DNA from: Locusta migratoria
Taxonomy: Eukaryota > Arthropoda > Insecta > Orthoptera > Acrididae
Reading direction: 5' to 3'
Assembly: GCA_026315105.1 (NCBI GenBank)
Contig: CM048744.1
Coordinates: 363,321,168-363,385,167, forward strand
DNA length: 64,000 nt
Part shown: one piece after another, positions 44,655 to 55,299 of the stretch
Position numbering within the stretch: position 1 is the stretch's first letter
Layout of the letters: every line of letters begins with the position of its first letter
The notes under the pieces: generated by a model
Databases searched by the model: none
What the model was told of the DNA's origin: nothing
What the model saw: only the letters and a program-made list of their open reading frames with translations
Made by a program: the position numbers and the translations under genes

Positions 44655-45235
44655 GCTGCAACAAGAACTGGATTCTCTGTTTAACATGCAACAGTGTCCA
44701 GCTTTGCGTCGTACAGTTACTCTTTCAGGTTGCGTTGATGGCATTTGTATCGATTGAAATGGTGTTCCAAATGTTCTTAGAGGTTTAAAAATTGAATTAA
44801 AATGAGAGAACTTTGTTGCCACTTCAGACCTCTAATTGCTCCTTAGTATGTCTCTTGTTGAACAGTAACTAGTGAAAGTAGGTATCAAACGAGTTGTTAT
44901 AATTGAAGAAAAAATTAGTAAAAATACACCCTTATTAAGAAAATTGGCAAATTTAGGAACTTTTACGATTGCCAGCTCAATCTAATCGTACTGCTTAATT
45001 TACATGCTACCTAAATCGGAAATACCATTTCTGTCGAAGTGAAGTGTCAAGAATCTAGTAGAGTTGTACTCCAAGGAAGGTTATGTTGATCTACGAGGAG
45101 TATTAATCTCGTACAGCCAGAAACGAATATTTTGTCGATACAGTATCGTATTGGAGTCCTAATAGTTCTGTCGGTAAGTGTATCGTTGCGCGCTGTAATG
45201 AAATAAAATTGGCTTTGGTATCTAATCATCTTGAT
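44655..45235. other. No recognised feature
   Basis: AT-rich spacer with short ORFs. Confidence 0.5.
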
Positions 45236-45304
45236 TTTGAAGCCCTTGTCATTCCTGTTAGAGAAAAAAACGAAATATTTATTAAGCTATGAGGATACAT
45301 ATAC

Positions 45305-45333
45305 ATGTTTCGCTACAGTTGTAGCATCTTCAG
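45305..45333 (-). ncRNA. Hammerhead-like core, best conserved
   Basis: Minus strand: CTGAAGA (45333-45327) fits CUGANGA exactly; GCTAC-AACT-GTAGC is a perfect stem II after one unpaired T; GAAA follows, and ACAT-GTAT-ATGT could form a four-base stem III ending at a GTA triplet. Stem I pairing is poor. The structure matches the hammerhead order except for the extra base and weak stem I. Confidence 0.45.
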
Positions 45334-45627
45334 TGGGGTCTTTTTATTCCTTTAATTTGAACGATAGAAATATTCTAGTGTGTACAAGTTATATTAAGTT
45401 TGTAGCCTACTGTTAATTCGAAAATTCAATAAGACTTTAATATATGCATATATACCTCGTATTTGCATGTTGTAGGAAAAAACTATTATCACAACAACAT
45501 GAAAAAATAAGGTATATTTGCATATATAAAGTTCTTGTATGAATTTTCAAATTAACAATATGAATGTAAAGTAACTTGTACAAATAAAATATTTCTGTTG
45601 TTAAATTTAAAGGAATAAAAAGACCCA

Positions 45628-45665
45628 CTGAAGACGCTACAATTGTAGCGAAACATGTATGTATA
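45628..45665 (+). ncRNA. Hammerhead-like core (right arm)
   Basis: CTGAAGA (45628-45634), unpaired C, GCTAC-AATT-GTAGC, then GAAAC (45650-45654) and ATGTATGTA. The stem II loop differs from the left arm while the helix is kept. Stem III is shortened by two bases relative to the left arm. Confidence 0.4.
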
Positions 45666-45719
45666 TGAAAATAAAAAACCAGTGTTTTGCCCAAGGCGGA
45701 ACCTTATAGAGAAAAAACA

Positions 45720-46047
45720 AAATATTTGCTATCTAAATTAGCTGTATAATGCAATATTTTCTACAGAGCAGAGCGGAAAGGACCAACGTTACAGTCCTTA
45801 ACAATAAGTATATTGCAGCGACTCCATGTTTCGCCAATATCAAGGTCACACACTGCCGATCCTGGCATGTCTCTGTGGTGTTTCGGCTATAGTTTCTTAA
45901 TTAATTCGAAGTAGCTTGAGATATCTGCTGTTAACGGTATATAGCCGCACTGTGAAATCAGATGTTTGCTTCGTGGGATGATCTTCGGTATTGTTGAAGA
46001 TGATCAGTCTAGTATTCTACTTCGTTACATGACTCTTGTATTTAATG
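45720..46047. other. No recognised feature
   Basis: AT-rich spacer before the next SINE. Confidence 0.5.
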
Positions 46048-46059
46048 TTAAATATAATA

Positions 46060-46251
46060 GCCGCGGCGGAGTGGCCGAGCGCATTGAGGCACTATGATCC
46101 GATGCGCGAGGCCTTTCCCCGTCGAAGGTTTGCATCCCCCTCGGGCATGGATGTTTGTGCTGTCTTTAGCGTAAGTTAGTTTATAAGTAGTGTGTAAGTT
46201 TAGGGACTGATGACCCCGCAGTTAAGTCCCATAAGCTGAACAAACATTTTT
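46060..46251 (+). mobile_element. tRNA-headed SINE (copy n)
   Basis: Head GCCGCGGCGGAGTGGCCGAG, degraded B box AAGGTTTGCATCC, body and tail. Perfect 12-base duplication TTAAATATAATA at 46048-46059 and 46252-46263. Confidence 0.95.
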
Positions 46252-46312
46252 TTAAATATAATAAAAGAGAGTTTGGCTCAGTGGCTTCCATTATGACAAC
46301 GAAATCGCTAAT

Positions 46313-46640
46313 GCCGGGCGCTATGGCTCAGCGCGCCCGATCAAGGGGCTAAACGACGTCTGTAATTAAAAAGCTGAGCCAAATATTCAACGAACAACCA
46401 TGAACGAACTGAACCAAACGCCCTCTAAACGTCTCTGTGATTAAAAAGCTGAGCCAAATATTCAATGAACGAACCGAACCAATACCGCGAAATATAGATC
46501 TACCAGATGAAGAAAAGAAAGGAAAAAAAAGTGGCTGAGTGGTAAAATGCCAGACTACGAATCCAAAGGTCGAGGGTTCGATCCTTAGTTAAGCCTGGGG
46601 TTTATCTGTCGCTTTTGGCAGGGTAATGTATGTGAAGATT
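46313..46640 (+). mobile_element. Second SINE type, composite with tRNA-like 3' part
   Basis: Starts GCCGGGCGCTATGGCTCAGC, contains two tandem copies of a segment with TTAAAAAGCTGAGCCAAAT (about 46365 and 46441), then GTGGCTGAGTGGTAAAATGC and GAGGGTTCGATCC, which form the A and B boxes of a tRNA-like unit. A related start occurs at 48759. It differs from the abundant family in both head and body. Confidence 0.65.
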
Positions 46641-46980
46641 TCCAATTTGCTCCGTGGTTCGGAAACCACGTTAAACTGTTGTTTCCCGTTTAACTGACTG
46701 GGCAAGTCAGTTCAAAGGTTTGAAGGAAGACAAGGTCATACCATCTCCATCAAAACCATGCCAAGTAATGCAATGTGCTGTTTAAAACAATCTTTGAAAT
46801 GTTGGCTGCTTTAACTTATACTAAAAGAGAGAAATATGATTCAAAGGCATATGGGAAACTAGTTCCAAAGCACTTGCTCCCGCTCCTCAGAATTTTAGAG
46901 ATGATTCGTAGGCATCGGTAACTTCGACATGCCATGTGACATTTAAAGTAGTAAAATTATTACTAAACTCTTTTTCCTTA

Positions 46981-47184
46981 TACCGCGGCGGAGCGGCCGA
47001 GCGCATTGAGGCGCTATGCTTCGATGCGGTAGGCCGTTCTCCGTCGGGGTTTCGAATCCCCTTTCGGGCATGGATGTTTTTGCTGTCTTTAGTGTAAGTT
47101 AGTTCTTAAGTAGTTTGTAAGTTTAGGGTCTTCTGACCCCGTGGTCAAGTCCCATAAGGTTCACGAACATTTGAACATTTGAAT
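46981..47184 (+). mobile_element. tRNA-headed SINE (copy o)
   Basis: Full-length GCATTGAGGCGC-type copy with B box GGGGTTTCGAATCC and a decayed body (TTAGGGTCTTCTGACCCC). Duplication TTTTTCCTT at 46971-46979 and 47185-47193. Confidence 0.9.
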
Positions 47185-47194
47185 TTTTTCCTTG

Positions 47195-48540
47195 CCTTTT
47201 ATCGCGCTAGAGCGCTCAGGGAAATTTCTTTAATAGTAAGTATAACGATTTAAAACCCATGTTGTTGCTGAAACGAGTGTTTATGAACATGCAGCAGCTT
47301 GAAGATGAATCGTGCTTCTGTGCTGTAGAGAGGCATAGCGCTTTTTCAGATTAAGATTACAGGCGTTCGGTCTATAAATTATTAGCTCTTTTTTCTTAGT
47401 CGCTGCTGTTCTGTCATCCCGTAATAACTGATTTTTAAAAATACGAATTTTTATATTTATGTATATTTTTACCCGAGACCTTGCCTAACTAGTCTCCCAC
47501 GCCAGGGCGCCGCCGCAGTCCACATTATTTGTACGTGAGCGTTTTACGGACGAGGAATATGCTGATGTGGTCATCTTTTATGCATGCGGGGCAGTTCAAG
47601 CTTCCGTGTCTGCGTAACAGTCCCCTCACGTCACACCACTACCATTTCTATCTTGTAACCAGGTGACAAAACAGCTCTCAGTAGAGTCCATCATAGTGAT
47701 AAACATCCAAAACATAAGTCACTAATGGAAACTGTATATCAGATACTGCTTGAGAAGTGTGATGCACTCACCTCTCGCCAAATCCTATGAAAGAGAACGT
47801 TGACAACAGGGTGCTGCATAAGAAGTGCTGAGCACGTTAACATAATCTGCGTCATAAAATTCCCCACGGCGTAGGTAAAGTGCCACTGCAAAAGTGCCGT
47901 GGACATTCCATGTTGTGGTCTGTTTGTGTGTTAAGTCTGTCATCATTATCACGCTGTGTTTATTACTCTGTAATGCATAGGCAAGTATATAGCATAAAAT
48001 AAGCAGAGTTTTCTGCGCTGCACTACTCTCCTAGTCTGATACAGCGTGTGCACGCTCATTCTCCGTCCATGTTCTGTGCGTGCGACTGCATTTATGTTGC
48101 CTGCAACTGCATTTACGTAGAAGTAGTAGCCATACGGGATGCATATTAAAATATGCCGTTTTCTTCCTTCTTTATAGTTGTTAGCAGTTTGGTTCATTTA
48201 CTGCAACCTGTCCGCAAACTCCAAAAGCGAGTTCGGTGAACATGTTAGCTTGGAGTTGAAGTACTTGTTGCAAGGTAGTTGCAGTTTTCGTACACTTGTC
48301 TCTTATGTCTTGCTCGTTCGATATTTTGTCTTCTCCTGTCTAAGTAGTATCCATTGAAAGTCAGACAACAATTTGAAGAATTTTTGTGTTGGTCAATATT
48401 ATAAAATAGTGGACACCTTGTAAAATGAGACGAAAAACAGCTGCTCCGCTCATTGTCGCATTGCAGTAGTATCTATCTCAGTGTTATTTCCGCTTCAGAT
48501 TCTTATGTAAATAAAAGAGTAAACTATATCTCTATCATTT
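47195..48540. other. No recognised feature
   Basis: About 1.3 kb with no supported element or exon. Confidence 0.45.
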
Positions 48541-48544
48541 GTTG

Positions 48545-48595
48545 ATATCGTGTCTGTTCTTTCGTACATATCTAAAAGAACAGACACGATTAGTT
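48545..48595. repeat. Short perfect hairpin
   Basis: TCGTGTCTGTTCTTT (from about 48549) is followed after 13 bases by AAAGAACAGACACGA. The 15-base arms are perfect. Likely the end of a small foldback element, but no larger structure is visible. Confidence 0.75.
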
Positions 48596-48687
48596 TACAT
48601 TAAAGGCCATAAATTTACGACAATGGGTGGGAAGTACTGCCATCGCCATGTGCGAGATGTTGATAACTTGGGCAGGAAAGGAAGCGT

Positions 48688-48985
48688 GCCTGGATAGCCT
48701 AATTGGTTAAGGTGATCCCTGGCTCGAAGCGGAAAATCCGGATTCGAATCCCGGGACGGCGCGGTGGCTCAGCGTGTTCGTTGAGGGAGCTGGATGATCT
48801 AACAAAATAAATCAATAAATAAAAATTAAAAATCTGAACTAAGAACTCAACGTTCAATAAACAGCAAGTGCAATACCAAATCCGCAAGGAACCGATCCAC
48901 CGGAGGAGAATAAAATTGTTTAAGGCGACCGGTGGCCCGAAGGGGGAAATCCGGGTTCGAATCCTAGCCCAGCACAAATTTTCAA
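48688..48985 (+). mobile_element. tRNA-like SINE heads flanking another SINE start
   Basis: 48688-48757 forms a tRNA-like unit (GCCTGGATAGCCTAATTGG, AATCCGGATTCGAATCCCGG). From 48759, GGCGCGGTGGCTCAGCGTG begins a sequence like 46313. At 48915-48975 a second partial copy of the first unit appears (TTTAAGGCGACCGGTGGCC, AATCCGGGTTCGAATCC, then CAGCACAAATTTTCAACTT). The order suggests insertion of one SINE type into or beside another. Confidence 0.65.
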
Positions 48986-48999
48986 CTTCGCCATTCATT

Positions 49000-49570
49000 T
49001 TATTTCAGTGCCCTGCAACAGTCGAGATATTTGAATATTTCGAAATCGTATGCAGATATCTACCGAATTTTGGACTCATTACAATATCTATGCTTACGAC
49101 ACCACAAATTGCTATACTTGTCAGCTTTTAAGCATTGTTCAATGAACACTGCTGTCTGACTATTATGATTCAGATATTTCGCGTTTTACGTTCAGTACTT
49201 CAGGCAACGGACTATATAGTTCGTTTAAGGATGGCGCGACCTCCTCTATTCCCGGCTCTTTTGTAAGTAGTGTTTCGTCTTTAACAACGTCAGAGGCGAC
49301 AGAACATTAAAACTTTATCTTTTTTCCTTCCTTCCTTTATTTCTTTAGTAGGTACATTGGTTGAACGAATACCACATCTTCCATATTAATTATGTTGAAA
49401 GTTCTAAGCAACTAATTAACACATATTTTTTCGATACCATTGTTATACCTTTTTTTTGCCTCTTTATAGCTTCTTGTTGTATATTGGTAATTCGAGTAGT
49501 CAACGTGTATATTGAACACAAGACAAAAAACAGATTATGTTATTGGATAAAACAACTAGTTTTTATTCTA
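49000..49570. other. No recognised feature
   Basis: AT-rich spacer. The ORF reaching 49699 is only open because it runs into the following SINE. Confidence 0.5.
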
Positions 49571-49588
49571 TCGGTTTGTCTAACTGAG

Positions 49589-49793
49589 CGCCGGCCGCGG
49601 TGGCCGAGGGGACTGAGGTGCTTCAGTCACGGTCTGCACGGTCACTACGGTCGGGGGTTCGAATCCCCCCTCGGGCATGGATATTTGTGCCGTCCTTAGT
49701 TGTAGGTAGTTCATAAGTAGTTTGTAAGTTTAGGGACTGATGACCCCGTAGTTAAGTCCCTTAAGCTTAACAAACATTTGAACATTTGATTTT
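49589..49793 (+). mobile_element. tRNA-headed SINE (copy p)
   Basis: Full-length and little diverged: GGCCGCGGTGGCCGAGGGGA, B box GGGGGTTCGAATCCC, body TTAGGGACTGATGACCCCG, tail AACATTTGAACATTTG. Perfect 14-base duplication TTTGTCTAACTGAG at 49575-49588 and 49794-49807. Probably one of the youngest insertions. Confidence 0.95.
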
Positions 49794-49807
49794 TTTGTCT
49801 AACTGAG

Positions 49808-50790
49808 TGTAAAGTTTAAACCGATAAGTACAGGCGTAAGTGTCGAAGAGTCACGCTTTAAAGATCTTCTGGAAAACATTGCACTTATCAATGGATATAT
49901 GAGTGAAGCATTAATGTCAGTCCAATTGTCATCTTTTGCAAAAGGAATCAATCGATTCGCACAGTTTATTTGGGCGACATGTATAGGCCATTGTTCAACA
50001 ACGGTTTGATTCTGTACTCTTTTCGTTGTCATTCGGATTTATAGCTGTGCTAGCGCGCTGTGATGATTATCGATTCGAAGTATAATGCAAATCACTACAT
50101 GACTGAAGGGAAGAAGATATGCACGGAAAATCGTTGGATGCAAATGCCGGCTAAACTTCACAAAACAGCATTTATAGAATTTGAAAAAGATTCGATGAGA
50201 AATTTAGAGCCTCTGAACTGTGGGCAGAAACATAAAAAATCAATCAGGGTTTGAAATCCCTCTTAAAATCTGTGCTAGGATCATAACATTTGCCATTTTC
50301 TGAACACCTACCATGTTGAGGAGATACAAGAGGATGTGAATCATCTGAATATGCAGTGAATGACTTCTTAAAAAAACAATTGTTTCTGGAATTTTCTGGT
50401 ATACTTGATGGCGGAAAACTGAATGAAGAACACGGTACTTCAGAAGATTTTACATGCTAGTCTACAATTTGAATAATTTTTGCATGTTTCAACATTACTA
50501 TGCATTTCTTTGCCATTTAAAATATCATTGTAGTTATCAATTGTCTTATACTGGCAATCACAAGTACATAATTCGCCAGCTGGGCCAGTGAAATAAGTGG
50601 ATTTCCTTTGACATTATTAAAAAAATGAAGTCTGAAAGTGAAATTAGAACAAATTTAAAAGTAAAGACCGTTGCAAACTAAATATGTACATCAGGCCATA
50701 ATTATTTCAAAACTTTATGTACAGTGAATCTTTATAATTCCAAGAAATTTTCAGACGTGTTTCTTACAATAAGATATATTTAAGTTACTT
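49808..50790. other. No recognised feature
   Basis: About 1 kb of AT-rich sequence with no supported feature. Confidence 0.5.
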
Positions 50791-50792
50791 AG

Positions 50793-50876
50793 CCGCACGG
50801 GAATAGCTGCGTGTTCTAACGCGCCATGTCATGAATTGTGTGGCCTATCCCGCCGGAGGTTACAGTCCTTCCTCGG

Positions 50877-50925
<49 letters not shown>

Positions 50926-50996
50926 GTCCTTAACGTACTTCAGTTTGGGATCGATGTCCTTAGCAGTTTGGCGCCTTAGGTTTCCAAGTACAGTAT
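50793..50996 (+). mobile_element. tRNA-headed SINE, GT-rich subfamily (copy q)
   Basis: Degenerate head (GCCGCACGGGAATAGCTGCG, B box GGAGGTTACAGTCC) followed at once by (GT)n at about 50878-50923, then a decayed body and TTTCCAAGTACAGTATTTGA. Confidence 0.8.
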
Positions 50997-50999
50997 TTG

Positions 51000-51300
51000 A
51001 AAATTTTTAAGTTACCTAGTTATAGTTTTAAGGTGACGATTATTATATCGATTTGTATCCACCTCTCTTCTCTCACGTTTATAACGTTATAAGCACAGCA
51101 CCGGTTTCTACACGTCATAAAAGTAATCTACAGCTATACATGATACACAATTTCCTTAATTATTGACCATGTACTTAGACACCAGAAAAATCAGGATCAT
51201 TGTAATGAGACGTAGAAATACAACTTGTTGGTTGTATTAGCCTACGTTGCTACAAGACGATAACCGTTTGACCTACTTTAGGTTACGGTAGTAACATTAA
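51000..51300. other. No recognised feature
   Basis: AT-rich spacer. Confidence 0.5.
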
Positions 51301-51830
51301 AAGTGGGCCTTTGCGATCACTTTTTGACAGCTCGAAATTTAAATGAAACTAACGGCTTAACCCTCCACCCGAGAGTAAAATTAAATAAACGAACGAATTT
51401 GTGGAGGAGAAAATTCTTTACAATTTTGCTCTGTTATATTATGTCATATATCGCATCGTTTCAGAGATGTTTGCAAAAAATACGGCGATTTGATTGTGTC
51501 TGTCCGTCCGTCTGTCTGTAACGTGTTCCTACTTTTTAGTTCGAACCAATCGGTACCAAATTTTACAAATGTAATTGTTGGTCGCCAGTGAACAGAGCCT
51601 TCCTTTTTGAAATATTTCGGATAAGAAATAGGTCAGTAACATCAAAAAAGGTCGTTTGTGATGGCCTTTTGACAGCAGGAAATTTAATTGCAAATAAACC
51701 GTTCATCTGACACGAAAATTGAATAAACGAACTTGTAGAGAAGAGAATTCTCTACAACTTTGCTCTCTTTTTTTCATATCTTGTATCGTTAAAGAGATAT
51801 TTGCAAAAATAAAGTCGATTTTATGTAAAC
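51301..51830. repeat. Diverged direct duplication, unit about 180 bases
   Basis: 51305-51490 and 51648-51825 share, in order, GATCACTTTTTGACAGC / GATGGCCTTTTGACAGC, GAAATTTAA, AATAAACGAAC, GAGAAAATTCT / GAGAAGAGAATTCT, ACAATTTTGCTCT / ACAACTTTGCTCT, and AGAGATGTTTGCAAAAA / AGAGATATTTGCAAAAA. Spacing is about 345 bases. No coding function. Confidence 0.75.
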
Positions 51831-51969
51831 CAGGCATTCGGAAATGTCACGTGACATTCCCCTCCCAGAACTCTCTCTGGCATACGCCATCTTGCTTTCT
51901 GTATTTTATGAGTTTCTTATTGTATCTTATGCATTGTCTTTTCAAAGCAATAACGCACTGAAGAATTAA

Positions 51970-52021
<52 letters not shown>
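51970..52021. repeat. Poly(A) tract, about 50 bases
   Basis: Uninterrupted A homopolymer without a recognisable retrocopy body upstream. Confidence 0.95.
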
Positions 52022-52022
<1 letters not shown>

Positions 52023-52127
52023 GTAGTACGATAAATTATAATCTGACGTTTAAAAATAAATATTAGCAGTTAACAAGTGCAATTAATAGTACGAGAATTA
52101 AGAAACAGTTTCATAATTCTTCACCGT

Positions 52128-52196
52128 AATGTAGTGGGCAGCGTGTTAGGTTGTGGTGCACATGGTTGGTAGTTCGAATCCTGTTACAACCATGTA
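52128..52196 (+). mobile_element. Isolated tRNA-like SINE head
   Basis: Contains TAGTGGGCAGCGTG near an A box position and TAGTTCGAATCCTG as a B box, spaced as in a tRNA-derived promoter. No matching body follows, and arm pairing is too weak for a functional tRNA. Confidence 0.5.
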
Positions 52197-52199
52197 TTT

Positions 52200-53060
52200 T
52201 TCGCCTCTGCTCTTAAAAGAGTTTCAAGCACTCTTATTAATTAAGTAGAGCTATGTTCTGTAATATTTAGTTGTGCATATGTAAGAGTGCTCCCTCTAAA
52301 ATGTGCATCTTTTCTATTTCGAGAAATAGGAAACAACGAATTGAACAACGGTTTTCTGAATCATAGGCACATAAACTGGGAGGATATTGTAATAAACAAT
52401 GTGCTGCTACTGGTAGTTTCATATATAAATGAAGTCTTAGATTTCTGTGGCAGCTGTCGTTCCTTAATGAAACGGAAGGGAATTGCAAAAATTTACGTTG
52501 TTTAATTTTTTCTCTAAGTTATTCACTATTTATGGAATTTGTTTAAAGTCATTAATTACAATCAGTGTGTATACCAAAATGTTTGTCTTCGGTATGGTTG
52601 CTATGGACGCTTTTAATGTAGATTGTGTTACCTTTTCTATAGTTCATATAAGAATTTGATCATGTTACTTTGTTCTGAGCTAAAATAAAGAGCAAATATT
52701 CTGTTTCAAATTGTGACTACCTTTTAGGAAGCAAGATAGAGAAAAAATTGCCAGTGGAGTATTTTTATTTCCTTTTTTGTTCTTGAGGTACATCTATGGT
52801 TTGCGGCCGGTTGTTCATGTTTGTTCTGGGTTGTTCGCTGAGAATTTTGCTCAGTTTTTTTTTAGTACAGGTGGCATTGAGCCCACTTCCTATTTCTATC
52901 TTTCCATTGGTTCTTCGGTTTGATCGGTACTTTGTGGACAATGGTTTGTTTTGTTTTATTTTGATCGTTCCGTCGTTTAACTCAGTTTTATCGATCAACA
53001 AGGCGTCGAACCCTATGACAGAGCACCCTGATCTACCATGCCGCAACCCTTTGACCGACC
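52200..53060. other. No recognised feature
   Basis: AT-rich spacer with no supported element. Confidence 0.45.
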
Positions 53061-53062
53061 GA

Positions 53063-53271
53063 GCTGAGCCAACACCACCTAGAGACAAGGCCTCACAACA
53101 GCCCGTGCCACGTCGCACTGACCAGGCCGCGGCCGCCAGCACAATGCCTGGCCGCTGGGACACGCCCACGGCCACTTAGCAGCCAGCCAGTAAGCTGGCG
53201 CTGCGGCCTGGTCAGTGTGACGTGGCTCGGGCTGTTGTGAGGCCTTGTCTCTAGGTGGTGTTGGCTGAGCC
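53063..53271. repeat. GC-rich inverted repeat, arms about 78 bases
   Basis: Left arm 53063-53140 and right arm 53194-53271 are near-perfect inverted copies, including AACACCACCTAGAGACAAGG, CCTCACAACAGCCC and ACTGACCAGGCCGC. The spacer is about 53 bases. The RNA or single strand would fold into a very stable hairpin. Mirrored ORFs on both strands result from this symmetry. Confidence 0.9.
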
Positions 53272-53884
53272 ACCACTCCTGGCAAGTTTCGAACCACCGT
53301 CTAACATGTTCATACACCACAAACTAATTTGCCGCCCATTACGCTGCTGCAAAAAGCTGCGAGAGTAATCCGTAATTCTCGTACCATAGACGTCATGTGT
53401 TAATGGTATTTTTAGACGATTTAATTCATTGTTATAAGAATGAAGTGGGTATGATAATTTCAGTGCACCATTGCTTCGACATAACAACGCTTGAGTTATA
53501 ATTAGAAAATCATCAAATACATAAAGCAAGATGGCGTATGCAAAAGCTTTCGGGCGAGGGATGTCACATGACTGATTGTCGAACGCCAAATTTATGCTGT
53601 GTTCCTTCCAAGCTATAGACACTCGACCGAACGCCAAATGTGCGCTACTACTTCCAGGCTATACTCATTCGTAACCAGTACAGGCAAAGAAAATAAACTT
53701 AGAACAAACTACCCTGACAAGACAGATGATAATATTTTAAAGGAGAAAGATAATGAAAATGTGTGAGAGATATTAAAATAACTGTTTAAAGAGGTAAAAG
53801 TGCAAAAAAGAGTATGTTTTTCAAAGCTAAATTCAAATATCAAATAATCTGACTATTTGTTAAAATACGTTCAGACAGAAGATT
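53272..53884. other. No recognised feature
   Basis: No identifiable element. A 128-codon minus-strand ORF (53251-53637) has no recognised motif and overlaps the inverted repeat. Confidence 0.4.
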
Positions 53885-54076
53885 ACCGCGCGGAAATAGA
53901 CGAGCGGTCTGGAGCACCACGTTGCCGATCGGGCGGCCTCCCACATTGGGGATTCGAATCCTCCCTCGGCATGAATGTTTGTCTTTAGTATAAGTTAGTT
54001 CATAAATAGTTTGTACGTTTAGGGACTGATGACCCTTCAGTTAAGTCCCATAAGCTTTACAAACATTTGGACATTT
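53885..54076 (+). mobile_element. tRNA-headed SINE (copy r)
   Basis: Head ACCGCGCGGAAATAGACGAG, B box GGGGATTCGAATCC, body TTAGGGACTGATGACC, tail ACAAACATTTGGACATTTTG. Diverged but complete. Confidence 0.85.
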
Positions 54077-54309
54077 TGAAAGAATTTTACGCGTTGGGAA
54101 CATAGATATTATCACGATAGTAGAGTCGTAATCGTATCGTCTATAACTTTATATTATTTGTATTTTTATTATTTTTGTCCGAAATTTTAGCAAAAATTTA
54201 ATCTAAAGTAGGCCGTAAAACACGCCAGTGCCTTTTTTTTTTTATCAAAGTGTTACTAAGTCTTTTTTATTCGTGTCAGAGACATCATAAAATACCCACA
54301 TGTTTATAA

Positions 54310-54610
54310 AAAATATACAGAGGTAAAGAAAGGTTTTTACACCTTTTTAGTCGAAAAACGGACTACGTCAATAGCCTTTGGGTGGTGATGACATTACGTC
54401 CTCGAAGGTACAGTGTGAGGGACAGAGTGGGCAGTTATACATATGGATGGTCGTTTGAAGGGCTCCACAGGCACATAGAGGGTAGACTTGTTTTGATAGC
54501 CCCATTTTCTTAGGTGTAGGTTTGACCTTGCTACGCCACTTTCTACTTCCACACTGTTCAAATTTCATTGTGTGCAGCAGTAAGGCTTCGGAGGGTTGCA
54601 TCAACGGGTG
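54310..54610 (-). mobile_element. LINE C-terminal fragment
   Basis: The minus strand reads MGLSKQVYPLCACGALQTTI, HMYNCPLCPSHCTFEDVMS and SPPKG. The C-x-C-G..H...C pattern is the cysteine cluster at the end of R1/I/Jockey-type ORF2 proteins. It is not the same family as 1-345, judged by sequence. No poly(A) or 3' tail is visible. Confidence 0.5.
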
Positions 54611-54823
54611 TCCTACCGCATCCTACCAGCGTCCTACTGTTGTTCTGTAGTCACTCTGGTTCTCAGCTGATGTGAGATTTATGTATTTGAGTTGCGCTTA
54701 AATTTTGGAGCCCTTTTTCTCAGAATTTTCTGTACCGTGCGCTTTAAAATTTCTGTAAATGAACGTATGCTACTAACATGCTAAGTCTCATCTCAGACTG
54801 AATTTCCGAGTCCAGAAGGTCTG

Positions 54824-55210
54824 CCGCGGCCAGTAGCTGTGCGCATTAACGCGCATTGCTGCAGCACGCGCGGCTGTTCGCCGTCGCAGATTCGAGTCCT
54901 CTCTCTGGCACGGGTATATGTGTTATTCTTAGCGTAAGTTACTTTAAGTAGTTTGTAAGTTTAGGGACCACTGCAGTTCGGTCCCGTAACTTTGAAATGT
55001 TCAAATGTTTGTAGAGTCTATGGGACTTAACTACGGGGTCATCAGTCCCTAAACTTACAAACTACTTATGAACTAGCTTATACTAAGGACGGCACAAATA
55101 TCCATACCCGAGGGGGGATTCAAACCGCCGACCGTAGTGGCCGTGCAGACTGTGACTGGCGCGCCACAGAATGCTCGGCCATCGCGGCCGGCCCCATAAC
55201 TTTACAAAAA
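54824..55210 (+). mobile_element. tRNA-headed SINE (copy s) hosting another SINE
   Basis: Old copy: head GCCGCGGCCAGTAGCTGTGC, GCTGCAGCACGCGCGGCTG, B box GCAGATTCGAGTCC, and a body ending GGTCCCGTAACTTT. A minus-strand SINE is inserted at 54994, after which the tail resumes as ATAACTTTACAAAAATT. Confidence 0.85.
54994..55192 (-). mobile_element. tRNA-headed SINE nested in a SINE (copy t)
   Basis: Full-length minus-strand copy with tail ATGTTCAAATG, conserved body, B-box complement GGGGATTCAAACC and head end ATCGCGGCCGGCC. Duplication CCCGTAACTTT (54983-54993) / CCCATAACTTT (55193-55203), both parts of copy s. Confidence 0.95.
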
Positions 55211-55299
55211 TTGGAAGCTGAATGGACGAGAGTCTTATCCGTATGACGAATATAAATGCAGGGCGTAAGAGGTGAAGGTAGAGAGCAGCAGCGACTGAC

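Larger units (their letters stand above)
45236..45715. mobile_element. Palindromic element with two hammerhead-like cores
   Basis: Outer blocks GAGAAAAAACGAAATATTT and GAGAAAAAACAAAATATTT are direct, but the inner parts are inverted: TACATGTTTCGCTAC..TGTAGC..TCTTCAGTGG at 45301-45335 mirrors CCACTGAAGACGCTAC..GTAGCGAAACATGTA at 45625-45660, and GGGTCTTTTTATTCCTTTAA mirrors TTTAAAGGAATAAAAAGACC. Similar in design to 20504-20983 but different in sequence, so probably another PLE-terminal family. Confidence 0.6.

Noticed and set aside
48688..48760. Candidate standalone tRNA
   Set aside because: Has tRNA-like boxes, but a second partial copy of the same unit lies 220 bases on and the sequence fits a SINE head. 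Acceptor-stem pairing is poor.
52765..53320. Overlapping ORFs on both strands with similar peptides
   Set aside because: Explained by the inverted repeat at 53063-53271; no protein family matched.
53251..53637. 128-codon minus-strand ORF as a host exon
   Set aside because: No domain, cysteine pattern or splice context; it begins outside and ends inside the inverted repeat.
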